Source: Purshia tridentata (taxonomy: Eukaryota; Streptophyta; Magnoliopsida; Rosales; Rosaceae). Taken from it: a stretch of 64,000 bases of DNA. Every line of letters begins with the position of its first letter. The first letter of the stretch is position 1. The notes beneath the pieces were generated by a model. That model was given only the letters and a program-made list of their open reading frames with translations, made no database searches and had not been told where the DNA came from. Below, piece by piece: positions 11,234 to 25,085 of the stretch. The DNA lies in the NCBI GenBank assembly GCA_003254885.1, contig QANT01006852.1, positions 1 through 64,000 on the forward strand. Reading direction: 5' to 3'. The position numbers and the translations under genes were made by a program.

Positions 11234-13247
11234 GCACAACGATGGCCGCCGCCACACATTAGAATTCTTCAATTTGAAGCATTTATTTTTCAACGAAATT
11301 CATTTGGAGTAAAGTAAAGATGAAGCTTGGCAAATGGCAACATTGCAAAGATGGAAAATATTGTAATTAAGCACAATACAATGCATGAAAAGACGTAAAA
11401 CATTCAACTCCAAATTTTCAAACTTTATACGCCAAAAAACCTTTTAAAGGATATTGAAAATTTCAATGGCTTCAAATTGCAACAAACAGATGAGTCTAAA
11501 TCTGATTGATCCATTCTCTTTCTCTAATGATATTGCTTCTAACATCATTATTGGCTTTTCCTCTGATCAAAGTTAACTATCCTAAAGCCTGTATTCATGG
11601 CTCAAGCGTTTGATCTCTGAGATATTTGGTCGTGACACAATGCAGGCAACGCAGCTAAGCTCCATCAGTACAGAATAGAATATTAAATGAAAAATAAGAT
11701 GTCCAAACTTTTCAGGGTCAGGGCTTCAATTGTACTCTTCAACCGCATGAATGACTACCCTAACTAAATTATCATTATCCACCCAAGATTATTGGATGCA
11801 TTGGTGATCCGGCCTAATTAATGTAACGCTTTTTTATGGGTATAGGTATAGGATCGAGTTTTGGTCTGGAATTTCGGGTTTCAAGGTCCATGTCTGAAAA
11901 TGGAGAGTCACACTGTTCAGTCTGCATTCTAGAATTCGAGTCCAATGTTTGAAGTCTTAAGTGAAATCCTAAATCTAAAGAAATTTTTTTATGCCACGAC
12001 TCACATCACCTGCTGATATTTGATTATTCTCAATCTACTTTAAAGTTTAATAAGTGGAGAATGATGTCAAATTAAATTTGTGGCTTTAAAGATTGTATTT
12101 GAAAATCTGTCTGCATTCCTTTATTTAAAATCAAGTTTGTGTACAAGATGGTACTCAAGATAAAATTTTTAACATGCCCATAGTTGTGATTGGATTTTCA
12201 AGTTGAGTGAACGAACAAGTAAAGTTTTTTATCCTACACTTCCTTTAAATTGAAACTAGGCCTCCGAAAAGTCTAATAAAATTAGTAAAATACTTTAGAA
12301 AAGAACTTAGTCCTAAAGCATAGGAAGAAAGTAGATAAGGAGATCCCAATAAATATTTAAAGTCCGGAATTGAAGTAATACACATGGCACGCATTTATCA
12401 ATCATCTCTAAACTCAAATCAATACTGATACTTTCTAAATTTGTTTACCATAGCATTAATGTTTGATTTATTCGATTATGAGCTTATTCTAAATCTTATC
12501 TATTTCTAAAAGATAAATTATTAATATGCTTACTCATAGTCATACATCATTTAATAAGCAAATTTAGTAAACAAATTTAAGAATAATGCTTGGCTCTTTT
12601 CTCAAAAAGAGCACCTTCTCCAACCGCATTTCATAAATACTTTTTTGTTTTTGGTTTTTTTTTAATATTCCAAATAAATAAAGAATTAACTCATAAATTA
12701 TTGGTGTAATTGATATATGATATAACCAATTCAACGGGTGACTCTTTTTCTACGTGGTATTATTGGATGTTGCGCTTAAATTTTTAGGGTATAATATTAA
12801 TAACATTCACTTATATTATAGCACATAAACGAGTTATACCATGAACTTTAACATTTTGGTCCACTAATTCGTTAAATTGATCATTGAATTACTAACGGTT
12901 TGTATATTACATGACCAAAATTGAATAATTTGTAAATTACATAACTAAAAACACAACAAATTTGACTATTTGATGAACGAAAATGCTAAAATGTCCTTGA
13001 ATTGCTACGGTTTGTAAACTATAGGACTAAATCATAACAATTGAAACTATAAGGACTAAAGTAAAACTTAACTCAAACTACAGGAACCAAAAGTGAACTT
13101 GGGCCTAGAAAATGTTTATGTGATATATAAACATATGCAATAGTAGAAATCAATACCATAATAGTGAAAATGTAAATCCATTAAAATAAAAGGGTCAAAA
13201 TACGTGACTGTACTGTAGAATTTTCAAACATTGTTATAAAAAAAAAA
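11234..13247. other. gene-free AT-rich DNA with an eroded repeat at about 12800-13115
   Basis: No host gene was seen. I looked here for the missing first exon of the TOM2A-like gene on the minus strand and found none. From about 12800 to 13115 are phrases such as TTTTGGTCCACTAATTCG and AGGACTAAATCATAACAAT that are typical of eroded long-arm MITEs, but I cannot fix the ends. Confidence 0.4.
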
Positions 13248-13549
13248 GGCTAAAAGATTTTTTTGGTCTCTGTACTATGGACAAGTCACACTTTGGTTCC
13301 CGTCATTTCAATTTATAATTTTTAAGGACCATATATCTATTAGTATCACAATCATATCCAATTCGTCAAAATCAAGACGAAAAATGCTGATGTGGCACCA
13401 CCTGATTGATTCTGAAGTAGACAATTTTAACGAAATGGGTCTAATTGCGACATTAATAAAAATATAATCCTTAAAAAAAAATGAATTGAAATGAGAAGGA
13501 CCAAAGGGAGACTCGTCTATAGTACAGAGACCAAAAATGTTTTTTTGCC
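13248..13549. mobile_element. MITE with ~95-bp inverted arms
   Basis: The left arm is GGCTAAAAGATTTTTTTGGT then CTCTGTACTATGGACAAGTC. The inverse of the right arm reads GGCAAAAAAACATTTTTGGT then CTCTGTACTATAGACGAGTC. The match runs on through CATTTCAATTTATAATTTTT and AAGGA. The total is 302 bp. Both flanks are A runs, so a target duplication cannot be told apart from the background. A minus-strand frame across it is an accident of the repeat. Confidence 0.85.
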
Positions 13550-14348
13550 AAAAAAAAAAAGAAATTAGACCCGGATTGTTACCGCCATTCAAGGGCTGAA
13601 AAGCGCCATTAGCGCCTCCACTTTCACTAAAATTTGACAAAAAGGAAAGATGGAATAAGGAATATGGGGAATTTCAATAAAGTGGGCGTTATTTTTGCAG
13701 TCTTTCTTGGTTTTGGCTTCCATACCAAATTAAACATGACCTAAAATCATGGACTTGCTTTCTCCATTGACGAGGCTTTTGCACACAATGGTCGGACATA
13801 AATCAAACACCGCCTAGAAGCACTTTACAATAATGTCAAACACCACAAAAATTTTTTTTTATCAACAAATAATGTGAAGGAATGAAATATTGCTACATTA
13901 TTTAGTGAATAAATTTGTAAGAGTACTAGCCTACTAGTGAGGATCACTGAGTGAGTATTTTGCTTGCACTTGAGCTTGGTGGTCCCTGCAGGACATTCAA
14001 AATGGGATATGGATGCAAAATGAATCAATATATATGATGGTTATGAAAAGAGGTGCCAATGCATGCCTTGCATGATAATGATGGTTATGAATCCAGTCAT
14101 AATTAGTGTCCTTAAAGCGGTAGTTAGGAGCGTTTGATATAGACAAGAATTCTTTTGCTACAATTACATTATGCATGCTTCGAAAAATTAGGAACAATCA
14201 ATCCGGCCATATTCTGTGCTCGACCAATACGGGTTTACCCACCCAAAATAAGGAAATTAATAAGCTCGAAAGGTTAACAAGTTGAGTGAATTGTGGGTCA
14301 AGTCAAGGTAGCTCACTAAAAGATAATTAACTTGCTAACTATCCTTTT
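13550..14348. other. gene-free intergenic DNA
   Basis: No gene or clear repeat was seen. Confidence 0.45.
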
Positions 14349-14639
14349 GGGCTCACCACAAGATGTAATCTCATAATTCGAACTATTCATTTTTAGGTCT
14401 CACTTCAAATATATCTTTGTTAAAAATCTCTAAAATCAGAATTTATTTAGCCATTTGATTATAATAACAACAATTTATATGCTTTTATCGAAAATAACGT
14501 TTGTTTATTTATTTGATCAAATTAAACTAGAGATTACTAAATGATTTTTTATTTGATTGATTTTTCCAGGTATAATCTTTGAATGGCCGGCCTAAAAAAT
14601 AGATAGTTCGGATTCTGAAATTACTCATGTGGTAGGCCT
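14349..14639. mobile_element. inverted-repeat MITE, copy A of a pair
   Basis: The arm GGCTCACCACAAGATGTAAT...AATTCGAACTATTCATTTTT is mirrored by the inverse of the right end, AGGCCTACCACATGAGTAAT...AATCCGAACTATCTATTTTT. The arms are about 75 bp and imperfect, so the copy is old. A related element follows at 14732-14972. Confidence 0.65.
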
Positions 14640-14731
14640 AAAACTGGTTATTAGCTCCGTTATAAATTGCTCAGCAGCTAGCTTTGGATTGCTCCTATAT
14701 ATAGGAATCCCTCATTGAAAGGTCATATATA

Positions 14732-14972
14732 TTTTAGGCCCCACTTCAAATATTATCGTTGCAAAAATTAACCAAACCATAAACCAATTGATCTTTTAAT
14801 TATGATCAAATAAATAGATAAATACTGTGTTTCAATATATTTATGATGATTATTATAATCAAATGACTAAAAAGCTTGTGATTTATGAAATTTTTTTACT
14901 CATGTGATCTTTGAAGTGGGCCCTAAACAATAAATGATTTAGATTATGAAATAATATTATGTAGTCGTTGGG
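14732..14972. mobile_element. inverted-repeat MITE, copy B of a pair
   Basis: TTTTAGGCCCCACTTCAAAT on the left is mirrored by TTTGAAGTGGGCCCTAAA on the right, followed by AATGATTTAGATTATGAAAT and GGGCTC, which match the outer arm of copy A. The spacer phrase (GTTAGCTCCGT... / GTTAGCTTCGT...) follows both copies (about 14651 and 14990), so the pair looks like a tandem duplication of a larger module. Confidence 0.6.
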
Positions 14973-16049
14973 CTCAAAAATGTGGTTAGCTTCGTACTAA
15001 CTTGCTAACCAGTTAGCTTTAAAGTGTTTATGTACATATATATATATATATATTATATGTGTTTATGATGGCAAGTTGACTTATATTTATATAAATTAAT
15101 GGAAAATTGTCATATTATTTGATAGAATAAATTTGGTGAGTCTACAAAGCATCTTAAGCAAGTATTCAATTTCTCAATTTTTTTGGAAAGATCCATTAAT
15201 TTGGATTATTAATCCACTCCTATTATTTTACCAAAATATATAATAATAATAATAAAAAAGAAATCGATCCACTCCTATTACCAGATTTGATATATCATGA
15301 GGATATATGCATGAGCCATATATAGTACTGTTTAAATACATTAATACAATTATAAAATTAGTGTGATGATTGATAACTTGAGATTCAGGAAAATGATGAA
15401 TTGGGCTAATAAAATTAGCACAGTAGTCAAAATTAAACATCAATAAATTAAGGTGCCTTAACTGTGGGGTTTATTCAATTCATTGGGCGGAGAAAAAAGA
15501 AAGAAGAAAGGCAAAGGAAAAGAAGCTTGTGAATCACAAGTTGTGATGCCGGCTGTATGAGATATTGAACCGAATAAGACTAATCCCGAGTTCAAATACC
15601 ATGCGTAAAAGAATGACACAAAAAGAAAATTAAACCATCTGCATGGAATTGGCAAGAGTTTTAGTTCAAGTGACATTGAAAGAATGGGTAAAAGTTTAAG
15701 TAGTACGTAAAGAAATTTTTTGTATGCATGTGACTAGCTATATATGTAACGGTATATAATTTTAAAGATGAGTTTTAGATATTAATAATTGTACAGGTGT
15801 ATTATTAAAATTGATTGATCACATTACTAAATAATGTTATAATTGATCGATATAAAAAAATTTCTATAATTTGAAAAAGAAAAAAGATAACCCAATTGGA
15901 TTTTGATGTTATATATTTAATTCGCTACATTAATTCTTCATATATGAGCTTCCTTTTATTATTATAAATCCTAATTAATTGTTTAATTAAGAATGAAGGT
16001 TGAACAAAAAGCCAGAATTTGCGGCATGGTGACTGCCCTTTCCCGCTCC
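14973..16049. other. gene-free upstream flank of the GH9 gene
   Basis: AT-rich DNA with a short TA microsatellite near 15040. No gene was recognised. The last few hundred bases are presumably the promoter region of the endoglucanase gene. Confidence 0.4.
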
Positions 16050-16057
16050 TATTTAAA
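16050..16057 (+). promoter_or_regulatory. TATA-like box of the GH9 gene
   Basis: TATTTAAA lies 93 bp before the start codon at 16143, inside CTCCTATTTAAAGGC. This is a normal position for a plant TATA box with a 5' leader of about 55-60 bases. It is inferred from position only. Confidence 0.45.
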
Positions 16058-16142
16058 GGCATAACATGCAGGCGACACAAAGTGATATGAAGCCTGAAAT
16101 TGGTGCTTATTTAATTTTTAGAGTTTTAGTAATTAAGTAGCA

Positions 16143-19054
16143 ATGGCAACAAAGTCTTTGTCTTGGGCACTCGTTCTCTATGTGCTTGTGATCCAAGTCC
16201 AAGCTTCTGCAGGCAATCCCAATTACAGAGATGCCCTTGCAAAGTCCATACTCTTCTTTCAGGGACAGAGGTCCGGGAGGCTCCCCGCCGCCCAACAAAT
16301 CCGTTGGAGGTCCAATTCTGGCCTCTCTGATGGCCGTACGGCAAATGTAAATATGCTGCTACTACTACTACTGCATCTTCTTCTTTTTCTTTTATTAACT
16401 TCGTTATATATCCTTTTTGGAATGTGGTTAGGAGGGAGAGGGAGGGGTTGATGCTATATGATCAGTAGTTGTTTGGTTGGTGCGGGACGTGGTAAGAGAG
16501 GGAAGGAAGGTTAAAAGATGGCATATAAATAGATTTAACACAAAAAGGATCTATAACTAATTAAGATTTGAGGTTAAAAATATGTAGTATACTTGGAGAC
16601 ATAGAACAAATTATGACACCTACCCTTCCTCAATTGTTTATGCTTGCAATATCACCCAACACATTTATTGGTACATAAGACAATAAGCATATATAGCAAG
16701 AGTAAAATACGCAGCCAAATAAAGTCTTTGTGGCCTTTAACATAATTGTCTTTGCTGAAATGTCCCCGGCCATATTCTAGGATTTTATATGTATGTGCTT
16801 ACTTTCTGCACGTCCCAAGAAAGGTTATAGTTTTAAGTTTCAATATTCCATTATAATATGTTCAAAATGATTTCCTAGCGAAAAATCATGGAAATAAAAA
16901 ATAAAAAGTTATTGGATTTGGGTCCAGCTGCACATCAAAACATGACATTATCTTCTTTATTGTATTTGTATTTGCACAAATATTTTAATAATTGTATCAC
17001 TTTGGCAGGTGGACTTAACTGGAGGATACTATGATGCTGGAGACAATGTCAAATTCAACTTCCCAATGGCCTTCGCGACCACAATGCTATCATGGGGTTC
17101 ACTTGAACATGGCAAGCGAATGGGCCCCCAATTATCAGATAGCCGGGCTGCAATCCGTTGGGCCACAGACTACCTTCTAAAGTGTGCTAGAGCCACACCT
17201 GGTAAACTCTACGTTGGAGTTGGTGACCCCAATGTGGACCACAAGTGTTGGGAGAGGCCCGAAGACATGGACACAGCCCGGAGTGTATATTCGGTCTCCC
17301 CAACCAATCCAGGCTCAGACGTTGCTGGAGAGACAGCTGCAGCATTGGCGGCTGCCTCTATGGTTTTCCGGAAGGTTGATCCGAAATACTCAAAGTTGCT
17401 TCTTAGCACGGCCAAGAAGGTGATGCAATTTGCAATTCAGTACCGAGGGGCATACAGTGATGCCCTTGGACCTGCAGTCTGCCCATTTTACTGCTCATAT
17501 TCTGGATATGAGGTATGTTACTTATCATTGCTCATAATGATATGTTTGCCCAAACCAACAAGGTCCAAATAATATAAACTTGGGCCATCGTGGTCTAGCT
17601 CATTGAACTGGTTTCTGTTACCTGTAACTGGCCCAGCCCACTTGGTTGCCACATGAAATTATGGGTTAGAAAAGTAGAAAATAGTCATGTTATGTTTTAT
17701 TGATTAAAATTCCACTTTGGTGAAAATATTCAGGATGAGCTGGTGTGGGGAGCTGCATGGCTCCTTAGAGCAACAAATGATGTTTATTACTTCAATTTTT
17801 TGAAATCCTTGGGAGCTAGTGACTCAACAGACATTTTCAGCTGGGACAACAAATTTGCTGGTGCTTATGTTCTATTATCAAGGGTAAAACTGCATACATT
17901 AACAATAATTTTCCATCTTATTTAAATGGATTTGATCTATTAAATTAATTCTAAGGTTTATGCCTGTACCATGTGGTACCAAGAAGTTCCATTCCATTTT
18001 CCTTTTCATTGTATTCTCTAATTTGATAAAATGGTTTGATTTTCAGAGGGCTTTGTTGAGCAATGACAGGAATTTTGAGCCTTTTAAACAACAGGCTGAG
18101 CAATTTATGTGCCGGATTTTGCCTAACTCACCCTCTTCAAGTACACAATATACACAAGGTGAGTGAGCTTAGAATATTTAGAATTTCTCAAATCTTAATC
18201 ATTCTTTTCTTAACCCATTTGCACTTTTGAACAATTTCTTTTATTGTAATTCAGAAAACATCTATTTGTTTTTTCTTTCTTCTATTTATCTATGTAATCC
18301 AAAGCTGCTTAAGGTATTATTACTAACCATGCATTCCTTTAAATCATAGGAGGGCTCATATACAAGCTGCCTGGAAGTAACCTCCAATATGTAACCTCAA
18401 TAACGTTCTTACTTGCTACCTATTCCAAGTACATGTCTACCACAAAGCACACTTTTAACTGTGGCAATCTCATTGTCACTTCAAGCGCCTTAAGAAATCT
18501 TGCCAAAAAACAGGTACACCGTTTACTTTTCTTTTTCAAATAGTCTGACATGTTATTTTGTTAAATTATTAATCTAGAATGTTAATTAGGTGGATTCTTA
18601 TTTGGATATGTGATGTCAGATAAATAAAAACATAGCATGCCTTATATTTGAAAAATAGAAGAGAATTACCTTACATATACATATGCACATGATTTATGGC
18701 CCGACTTGATGGAAATTTCAGGTGGACTATATATTAGGAGTAAACCCTTTGAAGATGTCATACATGGTAGGGTATGGGCCTTATTATCCCAAGAGAATTC
18801 ACCACAGAGGATCCTCATTGCCCTCAGTGGCAAGCCATCCACAAAGCATAGGCTGTGATGGTGGTTTCCAACCATTCTTCTATTCAGCAAACCCAAATCC
18901 TAACATCTTAGTTGGAGCTGTTGTGGGGGGTCCAAATCAGAATGATGGGTTCCCAGATGACCGTAGTGACTACAGTCATTCAGAGCCTGCAACATACATA
19001 AATGGTGCTATAGTTGGACCATTAGCATACTTTGCTGGGATCTACAAAAGTTGA
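16143..19054 (+). CDS. GH9 endo-beta-1,4-glucanase (secreted, class B type)
   Basis: Six exons with GT-AG introns: 16143-16346, 17009-17512, 17734-17883, 18047-18158, 18350-18513 and 18722-19054. They give a complete protein of 488 residues, normal for class B plant cellulases. Residues 1-24 look like a signal peptide ([16 protein letters not shown]), with no membrane anchor and no C-terminal carbohydrate-binding domain, so it should act in the cell wall on amorphous cellulose or glucan. The GH9 domain follows at once. YYDAGDN (about residues 76-82) carries the catalytic aspartates. PKRIHHRGS (about 402-410) is the His signature. [18 protein letters not shown] (about 458-475) is the Asp/Glu signature with the general-acid Glu near 466. 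The start has good context (GCAATGGC) and the next in-frame ATG is far inside. No damage was seen. The subclass within GH9B cannot be settled by eye. Confidence 0.96.
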
Positions 19055-20253
19055 TTGGAGACCTCAATTGGGTTGTAATCAATTATCTATGATTATCTCC
19101 AAGGGGGTATATCCACCACAAAATGGTTGGGATATTTCTCTGTGTTTGCTTCTTAGTTTTCTGGTATGATTTGGTAATCAGATGATCTTAGGCTCACAAA
19201 GAGCAGTTTATGAGTTCAAAATAGAATGTTGCATAATGCATGCAAAAGAAAGGAATGACTTGTTAGAGCTTTAAAGAACAACTTACTAGTTCAAAGATTG
19301 CATGACAGTGGAAGTGAAAATTAATCTGGTTTTGGCCTCAACTACAATATCAGCATAACAAATCTAGGCAGAGGATCCTATTTCTTAAAGAAAATCCAAA
19401 ACAAGATAAGTACATAAAAGTTACACAGTTTCACCTTAATCTGCACGGCTAATTTGTGAATCGAAAGTCGATCTCGATAATCTCAATCTTACATAATTAC
19501 ATTACACATACTCTCTCATGATCTTGTGATTCTAGACAATCTGTTTGCTTTAATGCTCTCTCTTCAGCTTGGGTTTAATCTTGGGGCCAAAAATATTGAC
19601 TGAATGTCACTGCAAAAATCTTCTGAGCGAAGTGGTATTTCATGAAGTGTCTAAATGCACTTACTCTTACCTTTAAATTCTCTGTGTATACAAATGAAAT
19701 TTTATGAATGGTTCATGTTTCTTTTATTCTAAAACATTAGTAGAGGTAATCTATTATTCTCTGTTTAACACAGAAGTTAGAAGAATACCTTAAACATAAA
19801 AGGAACACTTGTAATCTTTTTGTTTGAGGGGAGAATTTTCCTTTCATTCTATAGACCATACAATCATACATTATTTCAATCATTAAATTACAAAAGCCTG
19901 CTCACTTATTTGCATAAAGCCTTTTATTTTTTCATTTTAATTTTTTTTTAACTTTTAGAAAGCATTTCTTGTTCAATTCACTGATCAAATAGCCCCAACT
20001 ACATCTGACAGTTTTGGCAGAACAAGAGGCCATTTGCAGTAAACCCTCCTATGCCCACTGCAGCAATAAAAGTGTGGCAGCTTAACTCGCCCACAACCCC
20101 TGCAACGAAATATCGTTATACATTAAAATATTGTTTTGCTGTGTATCAATAACTGAAGATTTTATTGCTATATATATTTAAGCATCACAAACAATTATAC
20201 AAAATGCTTGGTCTAAAGCAGGGCATTAGGTGTTGGATTTACATAAACAATAA
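19055..20253. other. 3' flank of GH9 gene, no other gene
   Basis: It includes the probable 3' UTR just after the stop. Beyond that is AT-rich DNA without recognisable genes or repeats with ends. Confidence 0.45.
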
Positions 20254-20445
20254 GGCTTCGTTTGGTGCATAGGATAGTATTGGATATGATAAATAATTAA
20301 ATTATGTATATTCAAGAAAAAAGTTTCTAATTTAAAGTTATAGCATGTACTAAGATGAACTAATAATAGGAAAAACTTATTCCTTTCACTACCCATTAAA
20401 TAATCCACTTTCTTCTCATCTTCTTTCAAGTTAGAAAACATCATT
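20254..20445. mobile_element. Tourist-like MITE copy 2 (partial)
   Basis: It starts GGCTTCGTTTGGTGCATAGG after TAA. It shares AGTTATAGCATGTACTAAGA and GAAAAACTTATTC(C/T)TT with the fuller copy at 26550-26848. The far terminal repeat is not recognisable, so this copy is eroded. Confidence 0.65.
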
Positions 20446-21845
20446 CAAAATAATAAATTACAAAATCATTGAAAAATGATAACACAAATTAACTAAAGCA
20501 TTAAATTGAACAAATTTAGATGTTTCCGTTTTATTATTGAGATATTCAAATGCTTTAGCTCATTCTTTTCATTTTTTTTAAAAAACAAATGTGTTATTGC
20601 ATGACCAAAAAATGTAAGAATTCATGTGTTCTTTTGTTCTCTTGGTGTGTTTGGCTGCGGGAAAAAAACTCAGGATTTATAAAATAGAGAAATTCACAAA
20701 TTATGAGGGAAATATATTATGGGATTTGCAGGGCTAAAATCCGGAGTTTAAATTCCAATAAAATAGGCATCATTTTACAATTTTGAATCAATGAGGAATT
20801 CTCCTTTTCAAGTGGGAAAAAATTTAGGAATTTTGAAAATCATAATTACTTACAAACAAACAAGCAAGAAGTCTTTTGTCTGCCCCGCCAAAAAACACAC
20901 GTACATATAAGCTGCTAGGCCTCCTAGAAGATGTACAAAAGAACACAGAGAAGCCTGAAGTAGCTCCTCTTCTCCGTGAAACACTACTACCTAAACACTC
21001 CGAAAATCAAAGATCTAGAACACCAACCATTGAATCAAACAACTAGACCCACCAAAGCAGTCTTCAACAGTTTCTCCAAAACAAGAAAAAGCTCAGTTTT
21101 TTAGCTGAGAAGAACCATGGTGCTATTCTAAAGAGATTTGCTGGTTTGTTTCTGTTCTCATGTATTTTAATTTTATTTTACTACAAATACTCATGGATTC
21201 TTTCTCTCTGATACAAAACCCATGGATTATTTCGCTATGATACCAATATCCATGGGTTCTTTCTCTTTGATTTATGAATTTATAAATTTTAATTGGGTGA
21301 ATTGAGAGATTGGTCTATCAATTTTAAACTCTTTTTTATTTGGGTTTTTTTTTGTTATTAACAATTTAGAGTCTCTGATGGCTTTTGCTATATAGTTCTA
21401 ATGTTTATTTGGCTTCTTGCTTTTTGTGAATAAATATGCATATACTTACAGTACAAATATTTACTTTTCGTTTCATTTTTTGCTGAAACAAGCAAGTTGA
21501 TAATCATCTAGATTCTCAAATTTGGTATTAATCATGGTTCCGAATCCAATATAGCTTATGAAGGGGTTGTGCACCAGATTTCCCCTCTTCTCAATTGAAT
21601 GAAGTAATCTAATAACAAAGATGTCTCTATCCTAACCACTTTTCCAACTATACTGTCATGAAGTAATCTTAGATTAATCAATTAATTGTTTAGAAACCTT
21701 GTAGAAAAATGAATGATTGCCAACTTGTTTTTGATTAGGAGTTTTGATGATATTGTTTTTGGCACTTAAACAGGCCATTACAAGGTGTCTCATTGTCTAC
21801 CAAAGTGTCTCAAAAGCTCACTAGTATATATAAACTTCAATTAAG

Positions 21846-23708
21846 ATGGTTTCTTCTCAAAGTGGTAAGTTCTTTATTCCCCTATTTGTTTTTTATTAAG
21901 AATTTCCTTGGTTTGCCTATTAAACAAAATATTCATTTGTGCATTACGTTTGTGCGTGTGTCATGAACTTGTGTTTTCCTTTATTTTGTATAATTGAATT
22001 TTAAGCAATTAAGCTAAATGAATGGGAAGATCAACCCTAGCTTCATGCTCTTTTTGTTTGACTATTGTGAACTTGGTATTAATCATGGTTGGTTTATGTA
22101 TGGAAGATATGCATTCCGGGGATAGTATAGTATTATGTCAGGGTGCACACACAGACGCACACAATATTGCCTTGATGCTTTGAAGAGTTGGTTGTGTTCT
22201 TAATTGTTTGTAATAATTAAATTTTAGGTATATTATATAATAACATAATTCATACATATTAACAGGTGCTGCTAGTGATAACATAGATAATTTCTTTACC
22301 CGTTTAAAAGGAAGACGTGCTACAGATGAAGAAGAAAATAGGAAGAAAATAAAAGTTATTTTTGGTACTATTACATCTGTTATAACTGTGGTGGTAGCAC
22401 GGTATAATGAAAACCATTTGGTGAAAAAGCCTTCACATGATTGGGATGAAGAAAGACGTTGTTACTTGAACCGTTTGTACAATGAAAAGGAGGTAGATTG
22501 TATTGAACAATTACGAGTCAGCAAGAGTGCATTTACAAGATTATGTAGCATTTTGCTTGAAAAAGGTGGATTGACTCAAAGAAATGTTTCCATTGAAGAA
22601 TCTGTGGCTATATTTTTAAATATACTTGCTCACAACTTGAAATATAGAGTTATTGGTTTTTACTATTACCGTTCCAAGGAAATAATTAGTCGACAATTTA
22701 ATAGAGAGTTGCACGCAATGATGAGAATAAGCCAAGAATATTTGAAATTTCAATCATGTGTTATTGGTGGTTCAGAAAAAGATAAATGGAAGTGGTTTGA
22801 GGTAATTATAAAACTAGAGTAAAAAAATAATCTTTCTATATCTGTCCAATTCTCTTAATCTAACTTATATATCTTTTTTTTTTGTTTCATTAGAATTGTC
22901 TTGGGGCACTTGATGGAACTCATGTGCCAATTACAGTGTCTACTGTGGATAGACCAAGATATAGAAATAGAAAAGGTGATATTTCCACCAATGTTCTAGG
23001 GGTTTGTGCTCCAAATTTAAAATTCATTTATGTACTACCTAGTTGGGAGGGCTCTGCTTCTGATGCTCGTGTTTTGCGAGATGCTTTATGTAAGGAGAAT
23101 CCGTTTCAAGTTTCAAGTGGTAATTTATAATACTAGTATTTACATGTCTTCAAACTTAGGTAAGAATAAATATTTAATATTTTTAAAATTTTTCTTATTG
23201 TAGATAAGTACTATCTTGTTGATGAGGGATATGCTAATGGCTAGGTTTTTTAGCGCCTTATCGAGGAACCATATATCACTTAAATGAATGGACTAGAAAC
23301 AATCAACCCGAAAATTATAAAGAGTTGTTTAATTTACATCATTCAATTGCAAGGAATGTAATTGAAAGGTCATTTGGATTGTTAAAAAAGCAATAGAGTA
23401 TATTGCGTACGCCTTCCTTTTTCAACATCAAAACACATATTAGGATTATAAATGCATGTTGTGTGTTGCACAATTTTATTCGAATCGAGCAACAAAATGA
23501 CCCTGTTTTGGAAGATCAAGATTTGGAATTTTTATCTTTTGTGGATGAGGAGATATCAAATCATTCGCCATTACAAGATAATGCAAATACTTCTCATGAT
23601 AGGATTACATGTGTACAAGTTACCGATGAATGGACTACTTTCCGTGACACAATGGCCATGCAGATGGTTCATGATTACCAAGCACGGTCCACTACAGTCA
23701 ATTCATAA
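21846..23708 (+). pseudogene. PIF/Harbinger DDE transposase, broken
   Basis: Exons by splice-site inspection are about 21846-21863 (ATGGTTTCTTCTCAAAGTG), 22265-22801, 22894-23119 and 23203-23708. The protein starts with a short leader, then a helical N-terminal part (RLRVSKSAF-like: EQLRVSKSAFTRLCSILLEK). The DDE/HARBI1-type nuclease follows: first Asp in CLGALDGTHVPI, second Asp in EGSASDARVLRDAL, and Glu in ARNVIERSFG. All three catalytic residues are present. Two lesions are visible: a one-base loss near 23241, between YANG and GFLAPYRG, and an in-frame TAG at about 23394 in place of the usual RW after LKK. The C-terminal part (NACCVLHNFIR) remains readable to 23708. So this is an inactive but young copy. 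The family cuts and pastes DNA at TWA targets together with the Myb-like partner encoded next door. Confidence 0.85.
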
Positions 23709-24062
23709 ATTTTCTATCATATATGGATCAACTGAGCTAGTTATATTATGTATTGGATTGTTGTTTAGATCATGTTTATTGATCTTTTTTAGTGGGTTCA
23801 TTTATAATCATATATTTTTAATACTTAGTTGTTATTTATATTGAATGAGTTGGAACTCTTTCATCGGTTTATATTGATTGAGTTATTTACTAAGTATTAG
23901 TCATTTGGACGGAAGCCTAATTTGCTGGTAGTAAATGAATATTCAAATTTGCAAGCAAGAACACAACTAAGTGATTATTTTATATATTGGATTGTTGCTT
24001 AGATTATATTTATTTATCTCTTTTAATACATTTGTCTACCTTTTGTCTTTGTGGTTTTATTT

Positions 24063-25085
24063 ATGAAAGCATCAGTTGTGACTGAAGCTAACAAAGGAAA
24101 ATCCAGAAAAAAGAAAGACAGGCAAGGAAATGAAAATGAAGGAGAAGATAAACGCTATTTTCGATGGCATACACAAATCGAGCGTCCTTTAGCTGACATA
24201 CTTAGAGAGGAACGTCAACTAGACCACAAAGGAGATGGTGGTTGGAAGGCAATTGCTTATAACATAGCTTCAGCTATATTGTCTGGACAATTCAATCTTG
24301 AAATAGGTGCTGATAATATAAGAAATCGTGTTAAGATATGGAAGAAGTTTTATGGTATAGTTAGCGACATACTAAGTCAGAGTGGGTTTAATTGGGATGC
24401 AACAAAAAATATGATCACAGTGGACAATGAGAATGTTTGGAAAGAGTATCTAAAGGTAATTACAACACATGCAATTATATTTTTAATGTGAATTATTATT
24501 TTTTAAATACACATGGCAAGGTTATCTAATTTTATTTTTCTTTGATAGTCTCATGAAGATGCTAAAAACTTTCAATGGAAGATAATTGAAAATTGGGACG
24601 ATATAGTAGATTTGGGTGCCAAAGATAGAGCCATTGGAGAAGGTTTTGAAACTGGTGTAGAAGCTAATCAAGTTATGACCCATACTGATGAAACCAATCA
24701 AATTTTTGATTTAGATGGTGCTACTCAAGACTTAGAAGATCTACACATTGTTGATAACATTTCACCACCTAGTTTGGATTGTCAAAAGAAAAGAAATCGA
24801 GCATCATCTAATGAAATTCCTCTTACAAAAAAAAGATGTGTGAGTAGAGATGCTCTTACTGATTTAGTAGCTAAGGTGGCTTCCTATTTTGAAGAGTTTA
24901 TCAATTCTACCACCAAAACGCTTGATCCACAAGAGGTATATGATGAAGTGAATGCAATACCAGATTTGAGTAATGAGCAACAAATCAAAGCATGTTCTTG
25001 GTTGATAGAGAATGACAAACAATTTCTTATGTTGAAGATACTCCCAATGGAGAAGAAAAAGAGCATGGTGCTAATGTTTATTTAA
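24063..25085 (+). CDS. Myb/SANT-like protein of the Harbinger element
   Basis: Two exons, 24063-24455 and 24549-25085, are joined by a GT-AG intron and give about 310 residues. The N-terminal third (KRYFRWHTQIERPLADILRE ... GWKAIAYNIASAI ... IRNRVKIWKKFYGIVSDIL) is the trihelix/Myb-SANT-like domain that pairs with PIF/Harbinger transposases and binds the element's ends. A basic stretch QKKRNRASS...TKKRC could be a nuclear localisation signal. The C-terminal part (LVAKVASYFEEFINS...VYDEVNAIPDLSNEQQIKAC) is the conserved tail of this family. I chose the ATG at 24063 because the frame upstream opens only with GTG. The reading frame looks intact, unlike the neighbouring transposase. Confidence 0.82.
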